From Xenoacremonium recifei (taxonomy: Eukaryota; Ascomycota; Sordariomycetes; Hypocreales; Nectriaceae), in NCBI GenBank assembly GCA_012184525.1, contig WOFQ01000017.1, positions 608,510 to 672,509 on the forward strand: 64,000 nt of DNA, given 5' to 3'. Below are positions 1 through 10,287 of this stretch, piece by piece; within the stretch, counting starts at the first letter, position 1; each line of letters begins with the position of its first letter. The notes beneath the pieces were generated by a model. That model saw nothing but the letters and a program-made list of their open reading frames with translations. It was not told where the DNA came from and made no database searches. Made by a program: the position numbers and the translations under genes.

Positions 1-1004
1 CGGGGTTGTCGTTCAATATCTTCTGAGTCCTGCTTGATTTCAGTAAAAGTCTCATTTAGTGTTATCATGACGATCACATACAAGGCAGTGAGCATGTAAC
101 CCGGTGAAATGCAGTTGACCCGAATGCCGGCATGAGCCCATTCGACAGCCAGTGATGCAGCAAGGTGTCGAACGGCAGCCTTTGCAGCGTTGTACGGCCT
201 GAACTCGTTCGTCAGCATTCTGCGCGACGCAATGCGTTGGGCACTCAAGGTAGTAGCCAGGCTTACGCTTGCGGTTGGGGAACATTGACGATTGCCCCAG
301 ACATGCTGCCAATGAAGACAATGCTGCCCTTTGATTCGCGCTCCATGAGATGCTTCGCAACTCCCACAGCAAATAGATAGGTGCCATCGACGTTAACACC
401 CCATAGCTTGCGCATGCGGTCGATGGGGTAGTGGATAGCATCAAAATTCTCAGTGAATCCAGCCGACGTAACCAATCCATCAATCTTCCCATGCACGCTG
501 AGAATTTCCTTGATGCATGCCTGCACAGATTCCTCATTCGACACGTCTGCGTAGTGACTCGTGACTCGAGGGATTCTGGGCGCTGATTAGGAGCCGCCAT
601 GTACAGGAGCAGGTGGGGGAAACTTGCGTCTCGGCATTGGGGTTCTCCCTTCGGAAGGCATCCATCAAATGGCCAACCTGAGATTGTGCCTCATCCTCTG
701 CGAACGAGTCAGCAAAGCGACAATTCCTCCACGTGAGTTACTTGCTGTTCAAGTCTACGATGGCGAGACTGGCTCCGGAGTAGACAACGCCCTGGCCCAT
801 CACCAGGCCAAGACCTCGTGCACCTCCCGTGATGATAATGACCTTGCCCTCCAAAGACAGAGAAGCCAATGTCGGCTTGGAAAACTGCCCTCCCTGTCCA
901 ATCACGGGCTTGCTGGCCGGTAGCTCATTCGGCTGTGGATACTCGACTCGCACGGCCGCATCCGTGCGAGAATAGGACCTCTTCGGTGGCTGGCCGGGAG
1001 GCAT
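1..1004 (-). CDS. Short-chain dehydrogenase/reductase (SDR), 3' end cut off by window edge
   Basis: Classical SDR oxidoreductase, probably NADP(H)-dependent and cytosolic, resembling fungal sorbose/polyol reductase-like SDRs. The first exon (about 1004 down to 736) holds the Rossmann motif TGGARGLG near residue 75 followed by the acidic strand end IVDLN. A middle exon gives SHYADVSNEESV (the usual D-V after beta4) and the later exon carries NVDGTYLF, GSIVFIGSMSG and, after an intron near 273-209, APYNAAKAAV, so the catalytic S, Y and K are all present. The reading runs off base 1 after ISPGYMLT, so the last part is missing. I chose ATG 1004 (MPPGQPPK) because the upstream ATG at 1052 adds only unconserved residues. 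The junctions near 736-690 and 640-560 are approximate; I could not make the first one close perfectly. Divergent from the methyltransferase at 1841. Confidence 0.8.
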
Positions 1005-1840
1005 CGTGGAATTTCGGAATGCTACACCACTAGTGAGATTCCAAGTTTGCAACTGGTGAGTTTAGCAAGCTCCGGCGACCAAGGACACAGCTGGAGCTTT
1101 TATCTCTTGCTGATCATCATCCTTGGTCACGGGATGGCCGCTTTGACCACGTATCCATTCCAAAAGACCGGACCGCAATGATCTGACGTAGAAAAGGTGG
1201 GAGAGCTGGACAGATCGTGGCGCGGATTGGCGTCAATTCGCCCGCTCATTCTCCACACGAGTCCATTCTCCGTAACATGACAGCCGATCATGACTGTTAG
1301 CGGTGTGTGAGGTGAGAACATAAGCTCAGTGAGACGATTGCTTTTGCTCCCTTTCTCGGTGTGCTCGCTCCCTTGTCTATGTGTTCCAGACAGACCAACG
1401 AGACCACATTCAGACCAGCCTGGTGTAAGCCAGCGCTTCAAGATAGTTGCTGAGAAACTCGGATCCTAGCTCCTGCAAGAGCGAAGCCCCGATTTTAACG
1501 TGTCCATAATATCCCTCATCAACAGAGACCGACATGCACCTGTCCTCCCTTGTTGCCTGCTGGCCCGTCTGCGTTGCCAATCCCTCGTTCTCCTTATCTT
1601 GATGTAGACGCGACAGAGAGTCTGTTTTTTTTTCCCCGTGTCAGTGGCGTAAAGCGAAACTGGCCGCTGCAAGCGCAGTGCGTGCGGGGTAGGAATTAGT
1701 AATGAGCTGAGCTTGAAGCATCCCAATTTGCTTCCGTCTGCAAATACCTCACGCCTCCAACCCTAGCCGCAACGTACCCTTTCGCTATTGCAGAAATCTT
1801 AGTGATTATCCGGGTTCTCAAACATTTTGCAGTACTCGAA
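1005..1840. other. Divergent intergenic region between SDR and methyltransferase
   Basis: About 840 bp without a convincing gene. Open frames on the minus strand (1127-1441, 1466-1726) have no recognisable domain and low-complexity composition. The stretch must hold both promoters. I see no clear operator palindrome. Confidence 0.5.
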
Positions 1841-2578
1841 ATGCCAAACAATGACCGCTTCAATGCCGAGGCAGCCGCTTGGGACAAAAATCCCTTTGTG
1901 CATGCCATGAGTCTCGAAGCGTGGAAGGCCATAAAGAAGTATACGCATCCCTTATTCGACAACGACATCCGCCCTGATGTCCTGGAGGTTGGCTGCGGGA
2001 CTGGACTTTTAAGCCTGGAAATTGCACCCTCCGCAAACCGCCTTATCGCAATCGACGCCGCAGAGGGCATGATTGAAGTCCTCTCTTCGAAGTTAACGCA
2101 GCCGGGTATGCCCAAAAATATTGTGCCCCTGGCCATCTTACTCGAAGATCCCGAAGACAAGAGGCTTCCGGCGGCGGAAAACGTTGAGGATGGTACGAGA
2201 GCCAGATATGACCTGATTGTATCCCACCTCGTTCTGCATCATATCTCCGATCATAAGCCAGTCCTGAAGACGATGCTAGGGTGTCTCAGGAGAGGCGGCA
2301 TGGTTGCACTTACAGATTTTGAAGACTTCGGGCCTGAAGCGAGAAAGTTCCATCCCGAGTCAAAAATGGAAGGCGTTGAGCACCACGGCATCCCCGCAGA
2401 AGAGATGGCTAATATGATGCGAGAGGTTGGGTTCGAGGAAGTCAGTGTCAGAGTAGCGTGGGAGCATTCAAAGCTTGTAGAGAAGTATCCTGGAGAGTTC
2501 AAAAAATCCGAACCGGCCAAGGGGGAGGGTGAGCTTATGAAGTTCACCTACCTGATTTGCCTCGGGCGGAAGCCGTAA
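1841..2578 (+). CDS. Class I SAM-dependent methyltransferase
   Basis: Small-molecule methyltransferase with a Rossmann-like SAM fold, single exon, 245 aa. Motif I is VLEVGCGTGLLSLEIA at about residues 47-62, followed by an acidic residue in LIAIDAAEGMIEV that would hold the SAM ribose, and the motif IV-type strand YDLIVSHLVLHHISD near residue 127, a loop typical of the UbiE/Methyltransf_11-12 group. The C-terminal part (LMKFTYLICLGRKP) ends as in this family. I chose ATG 1841 (MPNNDRF) over the frame opening at 1802 because conserved residues begin after it. Substrate unknown. It is convergent with the MFS gene at 3033-4563 and has no operon-like partner. Confidence 0.85.
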   Translation: MPNNDRFNAEAAAWDKNPFVHAMSLEAWKAIKKYTHPLFDNDIRPDVLEVGCGTGLLSLEIAPSANRLIAIDAAEGMIEVLSSKLTQPGMPKNIVPLAILLEDPEDKRLPAAENVEDGTRARYDLIVSHLVLHHISDHKPVLKTMLGCLRRGGMVALTDFEDFGPEARKFHPESKMEGVEHHGIPAEEMANMMREVGFEEVSVRVAWEHSKLVEKYPGEFKKSEPAKGEGELMKFTYLICLGRKP

Positions 2579-3032
2579 ATATCTTACATTCCGGGTATAG
2601 ATTTGGTTCCCGCTCAGGCATAAGCAGGACTTACCATTTATATCTTGTTCGCACCTGACTCTGAGTTAATGAGCAATTGCTCTCGGAAGTTCGAGTTCTG
2701 GCCTTGGAGTGCGGGTCTCATCTTGGACGTTTAAGCAGGTAATCAGTAGCGAGTCTGATAATTTGCATATGCGCGCTTAAGCTCTGATAATATCTTGTTG
2801 CATATGTGAATCTCTGCAGTGGTTTGGCACCACGGCTGTCCATGTTTTGCATTACATGTTTTGTTTTAATAAGGCAGCTTGTTCCCAGCGACTGACTGCT
2901 GGTTTCATATTGAGTGGCCAAATCAGTCTTGGAGGTCATAAGACTAGTGAATTATATTCCGTCTTCGTCATTTATTACAAGATAAACTCCTTCCTAATAT
3001 TTTTCCAATTCCGTTTTCAAGACTGTCTCGTT
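2579..3032. other. Convergent intergenic region (3' ends of methyltransferase and MFS gene)
   Basis: About 450 bp, AT-rich, expected to hold both 3' UTRs and polyadenylation sites. No gene seen. Confidence 0.5.
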
Positions 3033-4563
3033 CTACACTTTTGCTAACCACTTCCAGCCTCCTTTGGCAATTCTACAAGCTACTAGAAAGCAGGTTCCGA
3101 GAGCTAGACAAGTCCCGGCAAATACTCCGGCATAAGTGTATTCGCCTCCATCTTTGTTGATGATTATTCCGGCTACTGGTGGGCCTGTAAGGGTAGCAAA
3201 GGCTACAAGAGAGTAGACCATTCCCATGCGAGTTCCAGCCTTTCTCAAGTCGGTTGTCATAGATGAAAGACCCGCGGGAAAGAGGCCTTGGACTGTGGCC
3301 CCAAATATTCCTTCACAACGACTATAGTCAGCTTCCAGAAATCTTGGCAATCACTTGAAAAGATTCAAACGTACCATAAATCACTGCGAAGACGTAAAGC
3401 CCTGCCGCGGTTTCTATAGAACTCCAACAGTACAAAAGTATTATGCAAATAAATGAAGCGGGGGCAATAACATTGACAGGCCCAAGATATTTATCGGCAA
3501 GAAACCCCGGTAGAACACGACCAATAGCTCCAACGCCGTTCATGATCATAAGCAAATCTACCGAAGAGGCGTATGTGAAACCTAATTTGTTCCTGCTGAA
3601 AGCTCCAATACTAAGATTGGGCGTTAGTAGGGATCCTGAGGTCTAGAATGGGGTCGCAAATACTGACTAGTAAAACGCAATGTAGGCACCTGCGAAGTTC
3701 TGCGAAACGTTAGAAAGAATGCTGTCGATTTCCGATGGGGGACTTACGAAAAAGCTCCCAATAGCGTACAGCGTATATGGAAGCTCTTTAAAGGCCGAGA
3801 TGTCCAACAATGAACCCCCTGTTCTAGGTGGGAGTCGGGACTTGAGAAAGCAGTTTGCTAGAGCAAGAGTAGCGAACTGGACAAGTCCCATAGCTCTCAT
3901 CGTCCAGCCAAACCCAACTTGAGGAAGCAATTGGCGAACCATAGCGGGATAAATGATCCCACCAGTTGCTGAGCCGCTAATGGCAATGCCAATGGCCAAA
4001 TTTCGTTTTCGCAGAAAGTAAGTAGAGAGGACGGCCATGACGGGGCAGAACAACCCGCCCATACCGAACCCTATACATATCCCTTGGGATAGTAATAGCT
4101 GCCAATAGGTAGTGGAAAGGGAGGCCATAAAGCTTCCGAGCACGACGAGCAAGGAGCCAGTGAAAAAAACAGGCCGGAAATACCCTGCGTCGGTCAGCCT
4201 GCCAGTGACAGTGCCAACGAGGAACAAGAGAAAGATCTGCGCTGATCCAATCCAACTAATGACGGATTCGTAGTTTGATGGTAAGGACGAAGTGTAGTAG
4301 GTCTGGAAGATTCCGAAGGAGTTGATTGTGCCCCAAGTATTTATGATAGCAAGATGGGCCATGATGGCCTGCGTCCAAGCTAAACAGCCCCCATCGAGGG
4401 GCAGAGAGATGACTTTGGATATTGAAGGGCCCAAGTCTGTAGAGCTACGGTTCGATGGTGTTTCGTCGTCCGTTGATATCCTCTGGTGACTGGTATCTAG
4501 ATCCGTCTCTTGGATCTTGGCTGTCATACATGCCCCGTCGGCGCTGTCCTTTTCGACGTCCAT
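3033..4563 (-). CDS. MFS transporter, monocarboxylate transporter-like (MCT/MCH family)
   Basis: Twelve-TM major facilitator of the fungal monocarboxylate-permease-like family, plasma membrane; substrate not predictable. ATG 4563 gives a polar cytosolic N-terminus of about 65 residues, then DGGCLAWTQAIMAHLAIINT (TM1), GIFQTYYTSSLPSNY, GTVTGRLTDAGYFRP (the loop 2-3 signature) and a C-terminal half with GAIGRVLPGFLADKYLG. Four exons: the frame is restored by introns at about 3755-3700 (GSFF/NFAGAYIAFY), 3670-3610 (FYYIGAFSRNKLGF) and 3370-3310 (IYGIFGATVQGLFPAG), all GT-AG and each joining conserved MFS text, so the gene looks intact. An unusual inverted repeat lies 180 bp upstream (4744-4767). 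Confidence 0.88.
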
Positions 4564-4743
4564 GGCGTGGGATATGGACACGCTAAAATTTGAAAGCTCA
4601 ATTGCTGACTCGGGATTTGTGTAGGAGAAAGTGAGCAGGATACAGAAAGAACAAGACAATAAAAACTACCTCGTTATAGAGCCTGTGACAAGAGAGTTAT
4701 CACTGGACTCACAGCGACAGCAACTACCTATAAGGAAGATGGC

Positions 4744-4767
4744 ATCGTCGGCATTGCGACCGACGAT
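4744..4767. promoter_or_regulatory. Perfect 8+8 inverted repeat with CGG/CCG cores
   Basis: ATCGTCGG and CCGACGAT are exact reverse complements separated by 8 bases, 180 bp upstream of the MFS start at 4563. CGG...CCG inverted half-sites are the usual target of Zn2Cys6 dimers; the binding role is inference. Confidence 0.4.
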
Positions 4768-5719
4768 AGCCGTGAATAAACTGTCTGAACCCGAAAAGCC
4801 TGCTCTTCTCCTGATCCACTGGTGCAAAGGCATCAAAGATAGGGCTGATAGACGTAAATTGTAAGTCCCGAGACCAAGAACGTGGATCAGTAAGTGAGGG
4901 TGGAACTCCAATTCCTGGACTTGAGTCGCCTTAGTGCGGCTGTAGTGGCCCAAAGCTCCGGTTTTCTCGGACGCGTTTGTTTCTCCTTCGGTGCGGCGGG
5001 GATTAAAAGTAGACTCCGAAGTCTGGAAAGTCACAGAGTAGAGAGTAAATTACCCTGCCTTTGTTCCGATATAACAATGAGGCTTCGAACATGGTTTCGG
5101 TACCAGACTTGAAAAGGGGGCGGCGACTTCCAGCCAACGCGGGAGCCCGGGAAATTTACAGGTTTTCGGGCCAACTCGGACTGTCTCAATCTCAATGAAA
5201 GCTTTCACCTCCAACTTTAACAACGACACTGACAAGTGACTGTTGCAGCCGCGTTGACATCAAAAAATAATTCTACGATACTGGTTGATTATTGTAGTAA
5301 AGCCCTCGTCATTATTTGAACCATTTAAAAGGAAGTTAAAGAGAACATGAGCCCGCATCCAGCTTCGTCCTGACGGGCATTCAAAAATAAAATAGAATGA
5401 AGAGTGCATAAAATAGACACGAGAAATAGGAAGGAAAATGAGCAGGAAGGGAGATGGAGGCAAAGGGAGAATCAGCTACTAGTAGTAGAAGTTCACTCCG
5501 GGAGCTCAACTCAGAATCTCGAAGCTGACAATTGATGCTGGGCGTACGGAGTACAGGGTAATGGCAAGTCCCACCACGTTGAACATGCACAAATCTATGA
5601 ACAAATTAATGCAAGCGGTGCACGATGGGGCGCTACCGAGGGTACTTCCGACGCGGTCTGATTGATCTGTGCGGAATTTAAGAACGCTCACTTGCAAGAC
5701 CTGAGCATGGACCGATTAC

Positions 5720-5749
5720 CTATCTTATCTGAGCTATCTTATCTGATAG
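5720..5749. promoter_or_regulatory. Cluster of five GATA-type sites
   Basis: CTATCT and TTATCT occur twice each in a tandem 13-14 bp duplication followed by TGATAG. These match the HGATAR sites of fungal GATA factors (AreA and relatives). It lies about 600 bp upstream of the proton-channel ATG. Regulation by nitrogen or light GATA factors is inference only. Confidence 0.4.
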
Positions 5750-6344
5750 CTTGGCCGCTCCTCTTGCCCAGTATCCGACATTTTCAGCCACAGCTCTTGT
5801 GTGTTTCTTTCTTTTCATAGACTCACTTCGATGTCTTGGAGAGACTATCGCAGGTGGACATACCGCTGCATTTCGCAGTGTATTTCTAGCCACCACGCAT
5901 GTTTTCTGATTTAAGCAAATGCCCCTCGCTGATAGTAAAGACCGAGCTCAATTTTCCGTTAGCATCTTTACGCAAAACTCATGAACTTTTCCACTTTGTC
6001 CAACCATACGTCGATGAGACTATTAGGGAGCTTTTTCCAGCTCGCAACCCAACCCGATCTTGGGCATCGAGAAAGCAAGGGCGCTTAAAAAACTTGTTTT
6101 GTATGCAATATGGAGCTTGACTCACTTTTCTTGAATATCGCTGTCGTTTGATACGATGGAAGCAAGGCGCATCGGAACACGGCACATCACGTGGAGTCTA
6201 CCCCGCGTTGTTTGTTGTCTTTATCTCACATTCACAAAGTCCTCTCCCTCGTAGCTATCCTTCCTTTCCAAACCTACATTTACGGATATCCATCGTCCAT
6301 CATCCTCAAGAAGCTCTTTGCCCTATTGCGAATGCTGTTGTCTC

Positions 6345-7130
6345 ATGGATTATGCACACAGCACGCAGAGTGAGGCTCAACCTCTCCTGCGCCGTCGAAA
6401 GAATTCGAAGCTCTCATCCCTGAATCTTCAACATTGGTATTCGCGTCCATTCGAAGGCGAGACATGGACAGCTGCCAATACGCGAGAGAAGATTGCGCGC
6501 TTTTTATCCTCTAAAGCGGGCCATTATTCTGTTCTCACCTTAGTCTGTCTTGATGTTCTCAGCATGATTGCCGGTGAGAAGCACACCGTTTCGTAAATCC
6601 AAATAGCCAGGAATCCTCTAATCCGCGATCAGATTTTATTCTCAGTCTTTTCAAATGCGAGCAAGGGAAAGCTGGCCCCGACTGGGACCTTGCTCTGGAG
6701 ATTCTTGGCTCCATTAGCTTGGTATTTTCGTGCCTCTTCATGGCTGAATTAATCGCTTCCGTCTGGGTTTTCGGCTGGAGGTTCGTCCAACCCTTATTTA
6801 AAAAATCTGGCAGATACTCATTCGTACAGTTACTTCAAATCTTGGTTCCACTGCTTTGATGCATTCATTGTCATAGCTGGATTCATCACTGATGTCATTT
6901 TGCATGGCATCATTGAAGAGGTTGCTTCCTTGATAGTCGTTCTACGCCTTTGGCGAGTCACGAAAATTATTGAAGAACTCAGCTTGGGAGCCCAGGAACA
7001 GAGTGAGAGTCTGCAGGCCAAGATCGAAGAGCTTACCAACGACAACATATCATTGAAGGAAGAGGTCATGCACCTCAAACAGAGTCTTCAGCAGACGGGT
7101 ATCAATAATCAAAGTCACAACATAACCTAA
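6345..7130 (+). CDS. Voltage-gated proton channel, Hv1 type
   Basis: Predicted four-helix voltage-sensor protein that conducts H+ out of the cell when depolarised. Three exons, 6345-6573, 6633-6780 and 6830-7130, join with clean GT-AG introns of 59 and 49 bp to give 225 aa. S1 (about 60-78) contains VCLDVLSM, with Asp70 at the selectivity-filter position; S2 contains LFMAELIASVWVFGW with the conserved acidic residue; S3 contains CFDAFIVIAGF with the charge-transfer Asp; S4 contains VVLRLWRVTKIIEEL, the R-x-W-R-x-x-K gating pattern. A C-terminal coiled coil of about 45 residues (heptads with L/I/V, QSESLQAKIEELTNDN) follows S4 directly, as in Hv1 dimers. There is no pore domain (no S5-S6), which separates it from Kv/Cav channels. 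The third gating charge is Lys rather than Arg. Start chosen as the ATG giving the expected polar N-terminus (HSTQSEAQPLLRRRK). Confidence 0.85.
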
Positions 7131-8628
7131 GCAGAAAACCGAATCAATGAGAAGCAAACCTATGTCTTCATCAACTCAGTTGCTGTGGTTGCAGTTTTTT
7201 TACCTCTAGACGAGATTTACTCTAGACTTCAAATAGTAGTGTGATACAAATTTGAAAATTCCTCGGAATGCTCTTCCACGCCACTCGAGGTCTCCAAGAG
7301 CTTAAATCTTGACCTATGTAGGACATTATAAAGAGAAACGGCCGAATAGGCAAGTATAACTCACTTTCAGCTCACAGCCTCGCTGATAAGCAGTAGGCGC
7401 AAGATTCGTCTGCACGTCTTGCATCTTGAAATAAAAAGCGGTTATGGTCGAGTGCCAGATCGTCTTGGATGACCAGCCCCATGGTGTGGGTTTGATAAGT
7501 GTCTCCGGGGTTGCTTGCTTACTTTTACAGCTAGATCATATGTTTACAGCCGAGTGGCTACTTGCCATGGCATGGATCTCGTTATCCTGCATTTCGGAAT
7601 CCAGACTGAGTAGGAGGTAGCCATTTGATGGTCCCGTGAACACCAAAGACACCACTACCTGAGTCATCGGTGACTTTGAGGACGGTGGAAAGGTATACGG
7701 CACATGATGATCTCGGGAAGCCGTACCAATCTGAATCCCTCCTCTTGAAATCCTCGTTATTCATCTATTTATTTTCCCAGTCCATCCCGTTCGTTTCCAA
7801 TAATACTGACGTAATCCCGTACCAGCGTGGTAAGTATTTTGGCCATGTCCACCTTGGCAATATTGTTTCCAAGGCAAGCATTGTATTAGTTCCGAATTAG
7901 ATATCTCTTGTCCACAGTCCGGAAGCAGAGACAAAAGTAAAAAGAGACACATGGGTAAAGTAAATCCTCACTTTCTCGATAATTCCCTCGTCGAGCTAAC
8001 GGCTCGGACGAAAGTCACGGGCGTCAGGGCCCCAAGACGTCTTTACCAGAAGCCTGTGACGCTCTGCCTCAAAAGTTGATCAGCCTCTGGTGTCTAATCT
8101 TCAAAAAAGTTACGGACAGATAGATTTAGGACATTATATCTCTTTGAACACTAATAATCATTTCATCCCGGTGTCAAAGTAGCTATTATAAATTGGACTT
8201 GTTTTTCTAGGCTGGGCCCGGACGAGCATGGGCAAAAAGCAAAATCTTGTCCCTGGACCGTCCGCCTTCCTTTTCGCAGCGACGGGTCGAGCCATGGCGC
8301 CTTCTAGTGGGAAATCTTCGTGTGTCGTGAGGGAATGCTAAGACGGAGACGAGGGCAATGATGACGTAGTATATGATGGAACGCAAGCATGTGTGAGTGC
8401 TATTAGTGATTATAAATAACCGTTAGAAACGATTCTGCACAATTTCATCACTTAGTCGATGTGACACTGTCCGCTGACTTTTTATGATACAATTAGTTAA
8501 TGGAACCTCTGCAGGATCCCAGTAGTGACGTCAGCTGAATTCATTGGCAAGCTGACACAAAAAAGTTGGCGTAAGCGTAACTGACTTCGCCTGGAAAAGC
8601 GTGGCTTCAAATCTCACCCACATACACC
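7131..8628. other. Intergenic region, no gene recognised
   Basis: About 1.5 kb between tandem plus-strand genes. Frames are below 76 codons and have no family features. It should hold the proton-channel 3' UTR and the SMI1/KNR4 gene promoter. Confidence 0.5.
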
Positions 8629-10287
8629 ATGGCATCCTCGTCTACAGAAACTCCCGATCCAAAAGGACTACAGTTCGAATTTGTCCTTCGTCATGTTGAT
8701 GACGAGCCTTCCATTGCAGACTATCGGTTCTTTCAACAGGCTGCTCTTGGAATCGTAGAGACAGCAGTTGGATTGGCTGTGATTGGTGAGATAGAAGGTG
8801 CTACCAAACTTCTTGAAACTTTACACAATCGAGGCGTTGATCCCTTTGGAGTACTCGGTCGAGAATATCCATTCCTCAAACCTTGCATGTATTTTGCTTG
8901 GGAAGCCAGCTATTCGTGGCCTCCATGGGTGCCGGAAGAGGACCGTACTGAAAGCAATCTTGAGAAACTCGAGGCTCAAGGACGTGCCCCGTGGCTCGAA
9001 AGGTTCGATGAAGAGTGGGAAGTATCAGAGGCAACAGCACAGAAGGCACTGGCGATGGGCCTCGGGGGAATTCCCACTTTGCTACCAGATTTCAACGGCA
9101 CCTTAGCGGGACAAGTTGCTGAGGCAGAGCTGCTGTGGAAGCAAGGAGACTTCTCCTACGCAGCCAATCCAAACGGACCTATGACGGTGCGATACGCTAA
9201 GCTGGCCATGTGGTGGCGCCAAGGGATCTACCCATACCCCTATGCCCAGGTGTTCCGCACAGCCGGCTTGATGATTGCCCTCGATATTTATCTCCGGCTC
9301 GGCAAGGCCAGCGAGGCTCAGGGCATATTCAAAAGAGTCTGCGAGAGATTCCACTTGGAAGAGCAACTGGAACAGCTGGCATGCTCGCGCATGGCATGGA
9401 AGAAGTTCTTGGCAATTCCAGCGAGGCCAATTCTGGACCTCCTAAACATCCATTCTGCAAAGCTCAGGCCTGCGATTTCTCGAGCAATTCAGATGACAGA
9501 GAATCGCCTCGACCACGGGCCAAGGCGTCGGTATAGACACCAGAGTATCCAGATACTAGCACATACCGTCAGCGCAAATACGTTCCGGAACTGCCCTTTC
9601 GATGTCCTAGCAGCCTATCGACCTCCAGAAAAGCCCCGTACTCTACCTATCAATGCCAACAGCCTCTTACGACCACCCGCATCGCCAGCCGATATTATCA
9701 GCTTGGAAGAACGGTTAGGAGTAACGCTTCCCGACGATTACAAGGAGTTTCTGAGCGTTACTAATGGCCTCGGCCCCATGTGGAATGGCCAGAATCTTGT
9801 GGATTACTTGGCCAAAGCAGAAGACGTTTGCTGGCAAGATATTGACTTCCTTCAAGGCAACGCACTCACTCTACTTCGTGACGGTGATCCGCTCCCTTCT
9901 GCTGAAAATAGGCTGGATTGGCCTGAGATAGGCAAGTTCCGGGCCATATGCCTTTCTGGAGATCAAAATAGCGACGACAGCAATGGGCATCTCTTTCTTC
10001 TAGGTCCTGAAATTATCAATAGGTGCAAAGCCTACTTCTTCAAGACCTACGATGAGAGAGACGAGGCTCAACGTTGTGAATTGGATCGTGTTGTCGAGGA
10101 AACCTATGGAAGTATGGAAAACTTCCGGAGATTAGATCATGCGCTGATAAGCTGGACGGCCTGGGATATCACAATGTATCCATATAATGGTATCCGCGAT
10201 CTTCTTGAACGAATGGCTGAAGTAGGGCTGTACAAAGATAGGCCGTGGCTCAATATATTCGAGCCTAGATTCCGCAGTCTAGCATGA
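8629..10287 (+). CDS. SMI1/KNR4 (SUKH-superfamily) domain protein
   Basis: Single-exon 552 aa protein. The C-terminal third carries a SMI1/KNR4 domain: ADIISLEERLGVTLPDDYK, then EFLSVTNGLGPMW at about residues 354-386, the characteristic LE-x2-LG-x2-LP-x2-Y-x2-F-x3-NG pattern, and a later FRAICLSGDQNSDDSNG stretch typical of the fold's beta sheet. The N-terminal 300 residues are helical, rich in Trp and Leu, with TPR-like spacing, but I cannot assign a family. In yeast Knr4/Smi1 links cell-wall synthesis with the integrity pathway, and SUKH domains elsewhere act as protein-binding immunity modules; the role here is unknown. No obvious functional partner nearby. ATG 8629 has a good context (CACCATGG). 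Confidence 0.75.
   Translation: MASSSTETPDPKGLQFEFVLRHVDDEPSIADYRFFQQAALGIVETAVGLAVIGEIEGATKLLETLHNRGVDPFGVLGREYPFLKPCMYFAWEASYSWPPWVPEEDRTESNLEKLEAQGRAPWLERFDEEWEVSEATAQKALAMGLGGIPTLLPDFNGTLAGQVAEAELLWKQGDFSYAANPNGPMTVRYAKLAMWWRQGIYPYPYAQVFRTAGLMIALDIYLRLGKASEAQGIFKRVCERFHLEEQLEQLACSRMAWKKFLAIPARPILDLLNIHSAKLRPAISRAIQMTENRLDHGPRRRYRHQSIQILAHTVSANTFRNCPFDVLAAYRPPEKPRTLPINANSLLRPPASPADIISLEERLGVTLPDDYKEFLSVTNGLGPMWNGQNLVDYLAKAEDVCWQDIDFLQGNALTLLRDGDPLPSAENRLDWPEIGKFRAICLSGDQNSDDSNGHLFLLGPEIINRCKAYFFKTYDERDEAQRCELDRVVEETYGSMENFRRLDHALISWTAWDITMYPYNGIRDLLERMAEVGLYKDRPWLNIFEPRFRSLA

Larger units (their letters stand above)
4564..6344. other. Long divergent intergenic region between MFS and proton channel genes
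   Basis: About 1.8 kb with only short frames lacking domain content (for example 4666-5034 minus and 5899-6120 plus). It should hold both promoters. It contains the inverted repeat at 4744, a TACGGAGTA nonamer at 5545 and a GATA-site cluster at 5720-5749. Confidence 0.5.

Noticed and set aside
52..600. 182-codon minus frame opening MAAPNQRPES
   Set aside because: It is the wrong frame over SDR exons; the SDR text with APYNAAKAA is read in another frame after splicing.
1127..1441. 104-codon minus frame
   Set aside because: No domain, low-complexity composition, lies in a divergent promoter region.
5899..6120. 73-codon plus frame before the proton channel
   Set aside because: No conserved text; more likely promoter or 5' UTR of the channel gene.
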